In this document: piece by piece, positions 24,886 to 25,456 of the stretch
How positions within the stretch are numbered: the stretch's first letter is position 1
How the letters are laid out: the number at the start of each line of letters is the position of its first letter
NCBI GenBank assembly: GCA_019749855.1
Contig: JAIEPI010000046.1
Coordinates: 1 to 25,456, forward strand
Direction of reading: 5' to 3'
DNA: 25,456 nt
Origin: Rickettsiales bacterium
GTDB lineage: Bacteria; Pseudomonadota; Alphaproteobacteria; Rickettsiales; UBA998
Notes under the pieces: model-generated
The model's database searches: none
Seen by the model: the letters and a program-made list of their open reading frames with translations, nothing else
Told to the model about the DNA's origin: nothing
Translations under genes and position numbers: made by a program

Positions 24886-25456
24886 TTACTCATCTTTGCC
24901 GGTGTAGATCAGCGTCATATTGCCCCCCAATGCGGTGGAGGATACAGAGCGCTTGTTTTTAAGGATACTCAGCGCTTCTTGACTGGGGAAGCGGGCATAG
25001 TAAGGCTCAAGCCAGCCCAAACGGCTGGACGGGATACCGTCATTGCCATCGGGGTAGGGGATTTGCTTTTTGCCGGTGCGACGCTCATAGAAACTGGTAT
25101 CGCGGTCACTGGCAAGAATACGTTTGACCAGTTTATGTAATGCGCCGTCGGTTTCATCATACAGGTTGATGCCATTTGCCATGCCTAATTCAGCCATCAT
25201 GACCAGAGGCGCCACGGCAAAAATATGATAGTCACGCGCGCGGCTTGCACGATTCATTTCCCGAGGCAATGAACCGTCAGGCTGCACTTCACGTAATCCG
25301 ACTCGGGCGCTTTCTATACCCCATTGAAAAAACGCATCATTGTTTGTGGCCACGCCAGCCGCGCCCACGCCAAAGCCTAACCAGTAGCGGTGATTGGCAA
25401 AGGTTGAATTTTTTGCCTGTGCGATATCCTTGTTTATATTATCGCGTATTTTGCTG
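24886..25456 (-). CDS. algL: AlgL-like alginate lyase (family PL5), C-terminal part, runs off right edge
   Basis: An open frame of 190 codons on the minus strand with its stop at 24886; the N-terminus, including any signal peptide, lies beyond the window. The sequence matches the AlgL / alginate lyase family fold: FANHRYW (about 20 residues into the visible part) corresponds to the NNHxYW motif holding the catalytic Asn and His, and DGSLPREMNRASRARDYHIF corresponds to the DGxLPxExxRgxxAxxYHxF motif, whose Tyr is the catalytic acid/base. AlgL cleaves mannuronate-rich polymer in the periplasm and is thought to clear stray alginate. In Pseudomonas algL is within the operon on the same strand; here it is convergent with algI, so it may be controlled separately. 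Without the N-terminus, I cannot tell if it is intact. Confidence 0.85.
   Translation of the reverse strand, partial: SKIRDNINKDIAQAKNSTFANHRYWLGFGVGAAGVATNNDAFFQWGIESARVGLREVQPDGSLPREMNRASRARDYHIFAVAPLVMMAELGMANGINLYDETDGALHKLVKRILASDRDTSFYERRTGKKQIPYPDGNDGIPSSRLGWLEPYYARFPSQEALSILKNKRSVSSTALGGNMTLIYTGKDE

Overview
The window reads as bacterial chromosome from a Gram-negative proteobacterium. Evidence for this is an outer-membrane beta-barrel, lipoprotein and Sec signal peptides, an RlmD-type rRNA methyltransferase and a CPA2 antiporter. Gene density is high and base composition is moderate. The style of the neighbourhood (BBP2-like barrel, cyclic-nucleotide/FHA regulator, small paired hypotheticals) makes me lean to Alphaproteobacteria, but that is an inference with low confidence; I cannot exclude a gammaproteobacterium. 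No tRNA, rRNA, CRISPR, transposase or phage gene was seen, and no gene-free stretch exceeds 300 bases. LEFT PART (1-9.6 kb), mixed housekeeping and accessory genes. There is the N-terminal 617 residues of a large adhesin-like protein with tandem cadherin/Ig-like domains (minus strand, runs off the left edge). It is followed by an RlmD-like 23S rRNA uracil-C5 methyltransferase (minus), a stand-alone RsbW-type HATPase (plus), a KefB/YbaL-like cation:proton antiporter (minus), a cNMP-binding/FHA fusion (minus), a GltP/DctA-type dicarboxylate or acidic amino acid symporter (plus), and two overlapping unrecognised genes (minus). RIGHT PART (9.6-25.4 kb), an alginate-type exopolysaccharide locus. 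Rightward genes: alg8 (GT2 polymerase), alg44 (PilZ plus periplasmic adaptor), a 24-residue mini-ORF, a 1210-residue protein joining about 690 residues of helical repeats to an AlgG-like C5-epimerase beta-helix, a 744-residue Sel1-repeat exported protein, algJ (SGNH acetyltransferase) and algI (MBOAT). From alg44 onward the spacing is tight or overlapping, suggesting one transcript. Divergent from alg8 are a 730-residue Sel1-repeat lipoprotein (AlgK-like) and a beta-barrel that may be the export pore. An AlgL-like lyase lies on the minus strand at the right edge, truncated by the window. HOW THEY WORK TOGETHER (inference from the Pseudomonas alginate machine): Alg8 polymerises GDP-mannuronate when Alg44 binds c-di-GMP. 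AlgI and AlgJ acetylate the polymer in the periplasm, the AlgG domain converts mannuronate to guluronate, the Sel1/TPR proteins scaffold a trans-envelope complex, the barrel exports the chain and AlgL clears stray polymer. Compared with the Pseudomonas operon order (algD-8-44-K-E-G-X-L-I-J-F-A), the locus is rearranged. AlgK-like and porin genes are on the other strand, algG is fused to a large repeat scaffold, and algD, algA, algF, algX and a recognisable algE are absent from the window (they may lie to the right). The repeat-domain/epimerase fusion, together with three separate large repeat scaffolds in one locus, is the most unusual signal here.
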